Made by a program: the position numbers and the translations under genes. Positions 48,875 to 57,358 of a stretch of DNA of 59,948 bases are shown in pieces; the first letter of the stretch is position 1; each line of letters opens with the position of its first letter. Source of the stretch: Paenibacillus caseinilyticus (GTDB lineage Bacteria; Bacillota; Bacilli; Paenibacillales; NBRC-103111); the NCBI RefSeq assembly GCF_027533645.1, contig NZ_JAQAGY010000034.1, positions 1-59,948 on the forward strand, read 5' to 3'. The notes beneath the pieces were generated by a model, which saw only the letters and a program-made list of their open reading frames with translations, did not search any database and was not told the DNA's origin.

Positions 48875-49357
48875 TCATAGCACATCTCGAATTAAACAAA
48901 CAACCGCCTGTGCCGCGATCCCTTCTCCCCGGCCCGTGAACCCAAGCTGCTCCGTTGTCGTCGCTTTGACATTCACTTGAGAGGTCTCCGCTTCAAGCGC
49001 TGTGGCGATCCGCTCCACCATCGCCGGAATATGCGGGGCCATCTTAGGACGCTGGGCAATAATCGTACAATCCGTGTTGCCAAGCCGGTACCCCGCCGCC
49101 TTCGCGTGGCCCCATACCTGTTCGAGCAGTACGTAGCTGTCCGCATCCTTGAAGGCGGCGTCCGTATCCGGAAAGTGCTTGCCGATATCCCCGAGCCCCA
49201 GGGCGCCCAGGATGGCATCGCTTAGCGCATGAAGCAGGACGTCCGCATCGGAATGACCGAGCAGCCCTTTGTCGTAGGGGATGTTCACGCCGCCGATAAT
49301 GCAGGGACGCCCCTCTACCAATTGATGCACATCGAATCCTTGACCCACTCGTATCAT
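48875..49357 (-). CDS. ispF: 2-C-methyl-D-erythritol 2,4-cyclodiphosphate synthase
   Basis: This is a 160-residue trimeric enzyme of the MEP isoprenoid pathway. The start at 49357 (MIRVGQGFDVHQL) overlaps the ispD stop as ATGA and has GAGGTG five bases upstream. Metal ligands are Asp and His of GFDVH and the His of LLGHSDADVLLHALSDAILGALGLGDIGKHFPDTD. Near the C-terminus is NVKATTTEQLGFTGRGEGIAAQAV. It acts after IspD in the same pathway. Confidence 0.97.
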   Translation of the reverse strand: MIRVGQGFDVHQLVEGRPCIIGGVNIPYDKGLLGHSDADVLLHALSDAILGALGLGDIGKHFPDTDAAFKDADSYVLLEQVWGHAKAAGYRLGNTDCTIIAQRPKMAPHIPAMVERIATALEAETSQVNVKATTTEQLGFTGRGEGIAAQAVVCLIRDVL

Positions 49358-50061
49358 TGTGACACCTCTCCTCTCGCCTGACGCAGGATCCATTCCGCCC
49401 AAGGCAGGTCTTCCGGCGTCGTAATCTTGATATTATAGTAATCCGAAGGTACCACGGAGACATCATGGCCCAGCCACTCGACCAGCATCGCATCATCTGT
49501 CCCCTGGAACCCTTCCTGCTGCGCCTTCTCGTGGGCTTCGAGCAGCAGAGCAAAGCGAAAAGCCTGCGGGGTTTGGATCGCCCACAAGCTGCTTCGGTCG
49601 GGGGTAGATTCGATCGTTCCGTCTTGGCGGACGACCTTGATCGTATCCTTCACCGGAACGGCCAATACGGCCGCGCCCGTTTCTTTGACCCGCTGAAGGC
49701 AGGCGAGAACATGGTCCTCATGGGCAAATGGCCTTACCCCATCATGCACCATTACCCATTCTGTCGATGCATCCAAGGCAAGCAGCCCTTGGTGCACGGA
49801 GTCCTGCCTTTCTTTTCCCCCCGGTATAATATGCTTCAGTTTCGATAGTCCGTATTGAGCCGCGTAAGCACTGCAGCGCTGGAGGTCTTCCCTGCCGGTG
49901 ACCAATACGATTTCCTCCACCGCACTTATCTTCTCGAACTGCTCCAGCGTATGTACGATAATGGGTTTGCCGTCCAGCAGCAAATACTGCTTGCTTTCCT
50001 TCGTTCCCATCCGCGATCCGCGGCCCGCCGCGACGATGATGATTCCGAGCTTATCCGCCAT
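49354..50061 (-). CDS. ispD: 2-C-methyl-D-erythritol 4-phosphate cytidylyltransferase
   Basis: This is a 235-residue enzyme. The ATG at 50061 (MADKLGIIIVAAGRGSRMG) follows AGGTGG by five bases; the upstream GTG is part of that SD. The nucleotide-binding AAGRGSRMG motif, the VHDGVRPF motif and KITTPEDLPWAEWIL are family hallmarks. It couples CTP to MEP in isoprenoid synthesis. It is followed at once by ispF with a four-base overlap. Confidence 0.97.
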   Translation of the reverse strand: MADKLGIIIVAAGRGSRMGTKESKQYLLLDGKPIIVHTLEQFEKISAVEEIVLVTGREDLQRCSAYAAQYGLSKLKHIIPGGKERQDSVHQGLLALDASTEWVMVHDGVRPFAHEDHVLACLQRVKETGAAVLAVPVKDTIKVVRQDGTIESTPDRSSLWAIQTPQAFRFALLLEAHEKAQQEGFQGTDDAMLVEWLGHDVSVVPSDYYNIKITTPEDLPWAEWILRQARGEVSQ

Positions 50062-50155
50062 CTTGTCCACCTGCCATCGTTCTTGGCTTTAGGCGTTGCG
50101 GCCGGCGAATGCCGAGACGCGAGCATCCTAAGCGCATCCACTCTATCATACCGGA

Positions 50156-51250
50156 TTAGAGCGCTTTTTCCAATAGCTTCGGCTTGGCGAAGATCATTCG
50201 TCCGGCGGACGTCTGCAGAACACTGGTCACAAGCACATCGAGCGTCGTACCAATAAAGTCTCGGCCTCCCTCGACTACGATCATCGTACCATCGTCCAGA
50301 TAAGCAACGCCTTGACCGTGCTCTTTACCGTCTTTAATCACTTGCACCAGAATCTCTTCACCTGGCAGCACCACAGGCTTTACTGCGTTGGCCAGGTCGT
50401 TGATATTGAGCACCGATACGCCTTGCAGCTCGCATACCTTATTGAGGTTGAAGTCATTGGTGATAACCTTGCCCTGCAGGACCTTGGCGAGGCGAACCAG
50501 CTTGCTGTCCACTTCGGAGATCTCGTCAAAATCCCCTTCGTAGATCAACACCTTCACATCAAGCTCTTTCTGAATTTTGTTCAGAATATCCAACCCCCGC
50601 CGACCCCGGTTGCGCTTCAGCAGATCCGAGGAGTCCGCAATATGCTGAAGTTCTTCAAGTACGAACTCGGGAATCACGAGCGTGCCTTCAATAAAGCCGG
50701 TTTTGCATATATCTGCGATACGGCCGTCGATAATCACGCTGGTATCCAGTATTTTATGCTCCTCGAAGCCTTTGGCTTCTCCCTGATTGCCCCGGCTGCG
50801 ATCTTTGCGTTTGTTCTCCACGAAGGCAACAAATTCATCCTTCTTGGCCCGGCCTAACCGGAAGCCGGCATACGTCATCACGGCGACACAGAGCATCAAG
50901 GGCAGCGGGTTCAGCGCCCCCGTCCTCTCCAATGGATAGAGCAGTACGGAAGAAACGACGAGTCCGATAACCATGCCTGCCGAACCGGCCATAAGGTCTG
51001 TAACCGGTACATTCGTGATTTGTTCTTCCCCTTGCTGTAGCAGCTGAAGCAGGCTGCGATAGATCCAACCGCTGAGCGCTCCGAACAGAAGCCCCCCGAG
51101 CACGAACATCCAAACCTTTTCTCCGCTTACTTCCAAACCCGTTACGGATGCTATGACGTCAAAAAGCGGAATTCCGATCATATCACTGCATTGAACACCC
51201 AGCACACCGCCGATAACTGAAAACAGAAGTTGGAACCCTTTCTTCATCAT
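50156..51250 (-). CDS. PIN and TRAM domain membrane protein (YacL family)
   Basis: This is a 364-residue protein starting at the ATG at 51250 (MMKKGFQLLFSVIGG), six bases after GGAGGTG; longer frames read through the SD. Four hydrophobic segments occupy about residues 5-130. A PIN-like nuclease domain follows (HKILDTSVIIDGRIADICKTGFIEG, with acidic residues also in NDFNLNKVCELQ), then a C-terminal TRAM RNA-binding domain (KPVVLPGEEILVQVIKDGKEHGQGVAYLDDGTMIVVEGG). Homologues such as YacL are predicted membrane-bound RNases; the substrate is unknown. Confidence 0.9.
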   Translation of the reverse strand: MMKKGFQLLFSVIGGVLGVQCSDMIGIPLFDVIASVTGLEVSGEKVWMFVLGGLLFGALSGWIYRSLLQLLQQGEEQITNVPVTDLMAGSAGMVIGLVVSSVLLYPLERTGALNPLPLMLCVAVMTYAGFRLGRAKKDEFVAFVENKRKDRSRGNQGEAKGFEEHKILDTSVIIDGRIADICKTGFIEGTLVIPEFVLEELQHIADSSDLLKRNRGRRGLDILNKIQKELDVKVLIYEGDFDEISEVDSKLVRLAKVLQGKVITNDFNLNKVCELQGVSVLNINDLANAVKPVVLPGEEILVQVIKDGKEHGQGVAYLDDGTMIVVEGGRDFIGTTLDVLVTSVLQTSAGRMIFAKPKLLEKAL

Positions 51251-51343
51251 AGACTTCACCTCCATCAATTCCATATCATTTGATTGCCTCTCGTTACAAT
51301 TATGAACCAAAACCTTCCTGCCTAATCCTGCTTGCTTCCAGAA

Positions 51344-51380
51344 AATAAAAAAACGCCGGTTTCCTGAAAGGAAACCGACG
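51344..51380 (-). terminator. Rho-independent terminator of pssA
   Basis: An 11-bp stem with one wobble pair (arms 51370-51380 and 51354-51364), a 5-nt loop and a GTTTTTTT tail on the minus strand lie 29 nt after the pssA stop. yacL-ispD-ispF therefore start from another promoter or from read-through. Confidence 0.9.
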
Positions 51381-51409
51381 AGTATGGTACATCCGCCGTC
51401 ACAAAAACA

Positions 51410-52141
51410 TTAAATCGTAGTGGTTTTCGACTCAGCTTCTTCTTTCTTTTTTCTTCGGCGGCCGAGGAAGAAGAGTCGATCAACGTTTTTTTTTAGGCCG
51501 TACAGCGCGTAGAGAAGCAGCGGTACAAAAATCATTTTGGATAACGTACCCGGGAATTGAACGGCCACAACCACAGCGGCAATGACAACAACGGGCGTAA
51601 TCCAGATCGCGGCTTTCGGAATACCGACTTTCTTGAAGTTCGGGTATTTCACGGTGCTGACCATTAGGTAAGAGAGCAGCAGCGTGGAGAGCACGAGAAC
51701 GATCGTATTCAGTTCTTTATGGAACAAGGCCAGCGTACACAGGACGCCGCCAGCTGCCGGAATCGGCAGACCGATGAAGTAGCCCGGCGTACCTGCAACG
51801 ACATTGAATCGGGCCAGTCGGAGCGCGCCGCAGATCGGGAAGATGGCTGTTACAATCCAAGCGGCTGCAGCGTTCATTTCGGTAAAAGCTACTACGTACA
51901 TGATAAAAGCGGGGGCTACACCAAACGAGATGACATCGGACAGGGAATCCAGTTCTTTACCAAACTCGCTCTGAGCGTTGAGTGCGCGTGCTACTCGTCC
52001 GTCCAGACCGTCCAGAAGCATGGCTACGATGACCATAATGGCCGCCAGCTCCGGTTTATTATTAAACACCATGATAATTGCGATGATTCCTAAAAACAGG
52101 TTCCCGACGGTAAATACGTTCGGCAGGGATTTTGTTATCAT
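51410..52141 (-). CDS. pssA: CDP-diacylglycerol--serine O-phosphatidyltransferase
   Basis: This 243-residue integral membrane enzyme makes phosphatidylserine from CDP-diacylglycerol and serine. The CDP-alcohol phosphotransferase motif is complete: Asp44, Asp47, Gly48, Ala51, Arg52, Gly61, Asp65 and Asp69. About six to eight hydrophobic segments and a basic C-terminal tail (LFFLGRRRKKKEE) follow. The ATG has AGGTGG nine bases upstream. It is inserted between disA and the PIN/TRAM gene, whereas B. subtilis has pssA elsewhere, next to psd. No phosphatidylserine decarboxylase gene is nearby. Confidence 0.94.
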   Translation of the reverse strand: MITKSLPNVFTVGNLFLGIIAIIMVFNNKPELAAIMVIVAMLLDGLDGRVARALNAQSEFGKELDSLSDVISFGVAPAFIMYVVAFTEMNAAAAWIVTAIFPICGALRLARFNVVAGTPGYFIGLPIPAAGGVLCTLALFHKELNTIVLVLSTLLLSYLMVSTVKYPNFKKVGIPKAAIWITPVVVIAAVVVAVQFPGTLSKMIFVPLLLYALYGLKKNVDRLFFLGRRRKKKEEAESKTTTI

Positions 52142-52171
52142 TAGTTGGCTCCACCTCTGGTTATACTGTAC

Positions 52172-52195
52172 CCTAATACTCCGTATTATATTAGG
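52172..52195 (-). promoter_or_regulatory. Palindrome in the pssA leader, possible operator or hairpin
   Basis: The 7-bp arms CCTAATA (52189-52195) and TATTAGG (52172-52178) enclose a second inverted repeat TAATAC-N3-GTATTA. It lies about +4 to +27 from the predicted start of the pssA transcript. The regulator, if any, is unknown. Confidence 0.38.
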
Positions 52196-52205
52196 CTACC
52201 CTCTG

Positions 52206-52234
52206 ATTGTATGCACTTTAGATATGTCTGTCAA
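52206..52234 (-). promoter_or_regulatory. SigA promoter of pssA inside the end of disA
   Basis: TTGACA (52229-52234, consensus), 17 bp, TACAAT (52206-52211) on the minus strand. The -35 lies in the last codons of disA and the disA stop is in the spacer. Confidence 0.78.
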
Positions 52235-53300
52235 TGAGTACCTGATCTTGGATCCGCTTGAGACCTTCCTTAATGGCACGGGCACGCACCTCACCTATGC
52301 CGTCCACTTCATCCAGTTCTTCAATGGTGGCCATCATAAGATGCGGCAGCGTCTTGAATCGTTCAATCAAATTATTGATGATAACAGCAGGAAGTCTAGG
52401 AATTTTGTTCAGCACCCTGTACCCTCTTGGAGACACGCTCTCCTCGGCGCTTCCCGTAGCGTGAGGATATCCGAGTACCCGGGCGATATGCGAATGATCC
52501 AGCATCTCGTCTGTAGCCAAACGCTTTAAGGTGGCGAGTACTTCGCGGATTTTCTCTTCGCTAGGTTCCTTGATATAATCTTTTACGAGCAAATACGCTT
52601 CGAGTTCCGTATTTCCTACTAATTCTTCCAACTGCATCGAAATCAGGCGTCCTTCATTGCCCAGTTCGTTAATATAGCGCTTGATCTCCGCCTTAATCCT
52701 CAGAACCATCTCGACCCGTTGAATAACACCCGTTACGTCGTGAAGTGTGACCAGCTCCTCGAATTCCGATGCAGCCAAATTCGTCATCCCCTGGTCGAGA
52801 ACGGATTTGTACTTCTCCAGCGTCTGGATGGCTTGATTGGCTTTGGTCAGGATCACGCCGATATCCTTCAATGCATACCTAAGCGTGCCTTGATACAGTG
52901 TGATGACATTCCGCCGCTGAGAGATGGATACCACCAGCTTGTGAGTCTGCTTGGCTACCCGTTCCGCAGTCCGATGCCGAATCCCCGTCTCGGTCGAAGA
53001 GATAGAGGAGTCCGGGATCAGCTGTGTATTGGCATAAAGAATCCGCTTGAGATCCTCACTTAAAATAATGGCGCCGTCCATCTTGGCCAGCTCATACAAA
53101 TAGTTCGGTGAAAAGTCGCAGTTGATGGAGAAGCCGCCGTCGACAATCTCCATAACTTCCGGGCTGTAACCGACTACGATCAGCCCGCCTGTCTTCGCCC
53201 GCAGGACATTCTCCAGTCCGTCCCGGAAAGGTGTTCCCGGCGCAACAAGCTGCAGGAGCTGGCTCATTACATCCCGTTTGGCTTCTTCCTTGTTGCTCAA
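52218..53300 (-). CDS. disA: DNA integrity scanning diadenylate cyclase DisA
   Basis: This is a 360-residue enzyme started at the TTG at 53300, which has AGGAGGG about six bases upstream and gives exactly the B. subtilis length. It joins two ATP into c-di-AMP. The DAC domain has the DGA motif (75-77) and the RHR motif (108-110). A helical linker follows, and the C-terminal helix-hairpin-helix domain (LDEVDGIGEVRARAIKEGLKRIQD) binds branched DNA such as Holliday junctions. It starts 11 nt after radA, its usual partner. Confidence 0.97.
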   Translation of the reverse strand: MSNKEEAKRDVMSQLLQLVAPGTPFRDGLENVLRAKTGGLIVVGYSPEVMEIVDGGFSINCDFSPNYLYELAKMDGAIILSEDLKRILYANTQLIPDSSISSTETGIRHRTAERVAKQTHKLVVSISQRRNVITLYQGTLRYALKDIGVILTKANQAIQTLEKYKSVLDQGMTNLAASEFEELVTLHDVTGVIQRVEMVLRIKAEIKRYINELGNEGRLISMQLEELVGNTELEAYLLVKDYIKEPSEEKIREVLATLKRLATDEMLDHSHIARVLGYPHATGSAEESVSPRGYRVLNKIPRLPAVIINNLIERFKTLPHLMMATIEELDEVDGIGEVRARAIKEGLKRIQDQVLIDRHI

Positions 53301-53311
53301 GGGTGTCCCTC

Positions 53312-54679
53312 CTATACTAAAGCAGCCGATAGCGCCTCGGCTACGGTGTTCACGCCAATAATCTCGATCCCCGCGGGGGGTGTCCATCCCTTGAGGCTCT
53401 TGTGCGGCAGGATGATCCGCTTGAAACCCAGCTTCTGCGCCTCACGGACCCGCTGGTCGACCCGGGAGACGCCCCTTACCTCGCCTGTGAGACCAATCTC
53501 GCCAATGATCACATCGAAGGGTTGCGTAGGCTGGTCGCGGAAGCTGGAAGCTATGCTTACGGCTACAGCCAAGTCCACGGCCGGCTCATCCAACTTCACG
53601 CCCCCGGCAATGTTCAGATATGCATCCTGGTTCTGGAGAAACATCCCCATACGCTTCTCTAAGACTGCAATAATTAGCGCAACCCGGTTGTGATCATACC
53701 CTGTAGCCATACGCCGCGGGGATGGAAAGTTCGTCTGGGAGACAAGCGCCTGCAGCTCGACCAGGACCGGACGTGTACCCTCCATGGAAGCTACTACCGT
53801 CGAGCCGGCGACCCCGAGCGGGCGTTCCGAGAGGAATAGCTCCGAAGGATTGCTCACCTCCACGAGCCCCGATTCCTGCATTTCGAAGATTCCGATTTCA
53901 TTCGTCGAGCCGAAGCGGTTCTTGACTGCCCGAAGGAGACGGTACGAGTGATGCCGTTCTCCTTCGAAATATAGCACGCAGTCGACCATATGCTCCAGCA
54001 TACGGGGGCCGGCAATGGCTCCTTCTTTGGTAACATGGCCAACGAGCACGGTGGCTATACCTTTGCCCTTGGCTATCCTCATGAAATGGCCCGTGCATTC
54101 CCGGACCTGCGATACGCTCCCCGGTGCGGATTCAACCGCAGGATGATAGACCGTCTGTATGGAGTCGATGACGACAAAATCCGGGCGAATTTCATCGATT
54201 GCCGCTTCGATGAACTGTGCGTTGGTTTCGGACAGGACAAAGAGCAGGGGTGAAATGGCCTGAAGGCGATCCGCACGCAGCTTAGTCTGGCGTATCGATT
54301 CCTCGCCTGAGATGTACAGTACCTTACAATCCTGCTTAGTGAGTTCGTAGGAAGTTTGGAGCAGGAGCGTGGACTTACCGATCCCTGGGTCGCCGCCTAC
54401 CAGAATCAGGGAGCCTGGAACGATTCCTCCCCCGAGTACCCTGTTCAGTTCACGGTTCTCCGTGACGATGCGTTCTTCTTCACTGCTTTCTATGTTTATA
54501 ATGGAAACGGCCTTTTCTTTCTTCTCCGCGGATCCGCCATGGAATCCCCGTCTCTTGGATACCGTCTCGATTTCCTCCACGAATGAATTCCATGCCTGAC
54601 AACCGGGACATTTACCCAGCCACTTCGGCGATTCATATCCGCACTCCGAACAAAAGAACTTCGTCTTGGTCTTTGCCAT
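53312..54679 (-). CDS. radA: DNA repair protein RadA
   Basis: This is a 455-residue protein started at the ATG at 54679 (MAKTKTKFFCSECGYESPKW), where family similarity begins; the SD is weak. A four-cysteine zinc finger (Cys10, Cys13, Cys24, Cys27) is followed by the RecA-like ATPase with Walker A GGDPGIGKST (95-104), the RadA KNRFG motif (253-257) and the C-terminal Lon protease-like domain. RadA is a DnaB-type helicase that drives branch migration during recombination and helps natural transformation; in B. subtilis it binds DisA. Confidence 0.97.
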   Translation of the reverse strand: MAKTKTKFFCSECGYESPKWLGKCPGCQAWNSFVEEIETVSKRRGFHGGSAEKKEKAVSIINIESSEEERIVTENRELNRVLGGGIVPGSLILVGGDPGIGKSTLLLQTSYELTKQDCKVLYISGEESIRQTKLRADRLQAISPLLFVLSETNAQFIEAAIDEIRPDFVVIDSIQTVYHPAVESAPGSVSQVRECTGHFMRIAKGKGIATVLVGHVTKEGAIAGPRMLEHMVDCVLYFEGERHHSYRLLRAVKNRFGSTNEIGIFEMQESGLVEVSNPSELFLSERPLGVAGSTVVASMEGTRPVLVELQALVSQTNFPSPRRMATGYDHNRVALIIAVLEKRMGMFLQNQDAYLNIAGGVKLDEPAVDLAVAVSIASSFRDQPTQPFDVIIGEIGLTGEVRGVSRVDQRVREAQKLGFKRIILPHKSLKGWTPPAGIEIIGVNTVAEALSAALV

Positions 54680-54717
54680 GTTGTGATCACTGCCTTTCAG
54701 TTCCATTACAAAGTTTA

Positions 54718-54733
54718 CCATGGTTTCCCATGG
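54718..54733 (-). promoter_or_regulatory. GNRA-capped hairpin in the radA leader
   Basis: CCATGG-GAAA-CCATGG on the minus strand makes a perfect 6-bp stem with a GAAA tetraloop, about 40 nt before the radA ATG and after the clpC terminator. It may protect or pause the transcript; no known class fits. Confidence 0.35.
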
Positions 54734-54760
54734 CTTGAAAACCCTTGCGTTGCCTATACG

Positions 54761-54805
54761 CAAAAAAAGAAGCCCTGCAGCCAACACGTGGACTACAGGA
54801 GCTTC
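54761..54805 (-). terminator. Terminator between clpC and radA
   Basis: AAGCTCCTGTAGTCC pairs with GGCTGCAGGGCTT, with one bulge and some mismatch (arms 54790-54804 and 54770-54782), followed by CTTTTTTTG on the minus strand. It starts 50 nt after the clpC stop and should reduce read-through of the CtsR operon into radA. Confidence 0.78.
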
Positions 54806-54854
54806 CTTTGTATCTAAAACGGACACGCTTAGCATTCAAACGTGCAGAGAACGC

Positions 54855-57299
54855 TTATGCCTGTGTAGTGACGCCTTGCGTACGTTCCACGATCAAATCT
54901 CCGTCTTTCTCATCAATGGTGAGCGTATCGCCTTTGTTGATATTGCCGCGGAGAAGCTCTTCGGACAACCGGTCTTCGATGTGCTTCTGAATTGCCCGGC
55001 GCAGCGGTCTCGCACCGAAGGTAGGATCGTACCCTTCTTTGGCCAGGAATGCTTTGGCTGAATCGGTCAGGATAAAGTCCACTTCCTGCTCCTTCAGACG
55101 CTTACGCAGCTCTTCCGCCATCAGAGACACGATTTGGCCGATGTGGCCTTCGTCCAAAGAATGGAACACGATGATCTCGTCGATCCGGTTCAGGAACTCC
55201 GGACGGAAGCTTTTCTTGAGCTCGCCCATCACTTTATCCTTCATATTGCCGTATTCCTTACCGGCATCAATCGTCGCCGTGAATCCAAGCGTCGAGTTTT
55301 TCTTAATGACATCGGCCCCTACGTTGGACGTCATAATGATCAACGTATTCCGGAAATCCACCGTGCGGCCTTTGGAATCCGTCAAACGGCCGTCTTCCAG
55401 TACCTGCAGCAGGATGTTGAATACTTCAGGATGGGCCTTCTCGATTTCGTCGAGCAAGACTACCGAATAAGGCTTGCGGCGTACTTTTTCGGTAAGCTGG
55501 CCGCCCTCTTCATAGCCGACATATCCTGGAGGCGCTCCAACGAGACGGGAGGTAGAGTGTTTCTCCATGTACTCCGACATATCGATACGAATGACCGAGT
55601 TTTCATCGCCGAACAAGGATTCAGCCAAAGCTCGAGCCAGTTCCGTCTTACCTACGCCTGTCGGGCCCAAGAAGATAAAGGAACCCATCGGACGCTTCGG
55701 ATCCTTGAGGCCCGCTCTTGCGCGGCGGATAGCACGGGAGACTGCCTTGACCGCTTCGTCTTGGCCGATCACCCGGTCATGCAGGATGGACTCCATCTGC
55801 AGCAGACGCTGGGTTTCTTCCTCGGCCAGCTTCACGACCGGAATGCCGGTCCAGCTAGCCACCACCTGTGCGATATCATCTGGTGTAACCTCTGAGTCCG
55901 TACGGCCCTGCTTTTCTTTCCACTCGTTCTTGGTCAGATCCAGTTCTTCACGCAGCTTCTGCTCCGTATCGCGAAGGGAAGCAGCCTTCTCGAACTCCTG
56001 GCTCTGCACCGCAGCGTCTTTCTCCTTGCGGATATCCTCCAAGCGGCTTTCGAGCTTCTTCAGATCCGGTGGTACCGTGTAAGAGCGGAGCCTTACCTTG
56101 GAGCTGGCCTCATCGATTAAGTCGATGGCTTTGTCCGGCAGGAAGCGGTCCGTGATATAACGGTCCGACAGCTTCACTGCTTGTTCAATCGCTTCATCGG
56201 TAATCTTCACGCGGTGATGCGCTTCGTAACGGTCACGCAGACCATGAAGAATCTGAATCGCTTCATCCGGGGACGGCTGATCGACCGTAATCGGTTGGAA
56301 GCGGCGCTCCAGCGCTGCGTCTTTTTCAATATATTTGCGGTATTCATCAAGCGTAGTGGCCCCGATGCACTGCAGCTCCCCGCGGGCTAGGGCCGGCTTC
56401 AGGATATTGGAGGCATCGATCGCGCCTTCCGCTCCCCCTGCACCGATCAGCGTATGCAGCTCATCGATGAACAGTACGATGTTCCCTGCTTGACGAATTT
56501 CATCCATGATCTTTTTGAGGCGGTCCTCAAACTCACCACGGTACTTTGTACCGGCCACGACCGACCCCATATCCAGCGTCATGACGCGTTTGTCACGAAG
56601 CGTTTCGGGGATTTCGTTAGCGACAATCTTCTGGGCAAGCCCCTCAGCAATCGCGGTTTTACCAACACCCGGTTCACCGATAAGAACCGGATTGTTCTTG
56701 GTCCGGCGGCTGAGCACCTGGATGACACGCTCAATCTCCTTGCTGCGGCCGATGACCGGATCCAAATTGCCTTCCTTCGCATAGGAGGTGAGATCGCGGG
56801 CCAAGCCATCCAGCGTAGGTGTATTCACATTGGCCGAGTTACCATGATTCGGCGAGACTACTTCGCTGCTGCCAAGCAGCTGGAGCACCTGCTGGCGAGC
56901 CTTGTTTAGACTCACTCCAAGATTACCGAGCACACGTGCAGCTACGCCTTCTCCTTCACGGATCAGACCGAGCAGGATGTGTTCCGTCCCCACATACGTA
57001 TGTCCCAGCTTGCGGGCCTCGTCCATCGACAATTCGATGACCTTCTTGGCACGTGGAGTGTAGGCAATATTCGAAGGTTGTTCTTGGCCTCTGCCGATAA
57101 GGGATTCCACCTCATCCTGGATTTTCTCCAAACCGAGTCCCAGAGCGATCAAAGCTTTCGCCGCAATCCCTTCGCCTTCGCGAATCAGGCCGAGCAGGAT
57201 GTGCTCCGTCCCAATATTGTTATGTCCCAAGCGTACCGCTTCTTCTTGAGCCAAAGACAACACTTTCTGTGCGCGTTCCGTAAATCTGCCAAACATCAT
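54855..57299 (-). CDS. clpC: Clp protease ATPase subunit ClpC
   Basis: This is an 814-residue Hsp100 unfoldase started at the ATG at 57299 (MMFGRFTERAQKVLSLAQEEAV), six bases after GGAGGTG. Two N-terminal Clp repeats (about 1-145) bind adaptors such as McsB and MecA. AAA+ domain 1 has Walker A GEPGVGKT (about 206-213), a coiled-coil M domain with UVR-like helices follows (about 400-470), and AAA+ domain 2 has GPTGVGKT (about 540-547). The ClpP-docking loop is expected near 670. ClpCP degrades phosphoarginine-marked proteins. Confidence 0.98.
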   Translation of the reverse strand: MMFGRFTERAQKVLSLAQEEAVRLGHNNIGTEHILLGLIREGEGIAAKALIALGLGLEKIQDEVESLIGRGQEQPSNIAYTPRAKKVIELSMDEARKLGHTYVGTEHILLGLIREGEGVAARVLGNLGVSLNKARQQVLQLLGSSEVVSPNHGNSANVNTPTLDGLARDLTSYAKEGNLDPVIGRSKEIERVIQVLSRRTKNNPVLIGEPGVGKTAIAEGLAQKIVANEIPETLRDKRVMTLDMGSVVAGTKYRGEFEDRLKKIMDEIRQAGNIVLFIDELHTLIGAGGAEGAIDASNILKPALARGELQCIGATTLDEYRKYIEKDAALERRFQPITVDQPSPDEAIQILHGLRDRYEAHHRVKITDEAIEQAVKLSDRYITDRFLPDKAIDLIDEASSKVRLRSYTVPPDLKKLESRLEDIRKEKDAAVQSQEFEKAASLRDTEQKLREELDLTKNEWKEKQGRTDSEVTPDDIAQVVASWTGIPVVKLAEEETQRLLQMESILHDRVIGQDEAVKAVSRAIRRARAGLKDPKRPMGSFIFLGPTGVGKTELARALAESLFGDENSVIRIDMSEYMEKHSTSRLVGAPPGYVGYEEGGQLTEKVRRKPYSVVLLDEIEKAHPEVFNILLQVLEDGRLTDSKGRTVDFRNTLIIMTSNVGADVIKKNSTLGFTATIDAGKEYGNMKDKVMGELKKSFRPEFLNRIDEIIVFHSLDEGHIGQIVSLMAEELRKRLKEQEVDFILTDSAKAFLAKEGYDPTFGARPLRRAIQKHIEDRLSEELLRGNINKGDTLTIDEKDGDLIVERTQGVTTQA

Positions 57300-57358
57300 G
57301 TATAACACCTCCATGGTTGGTATAACGAATAAGGTAGTTTCATTACTAAGTCAGCGAT

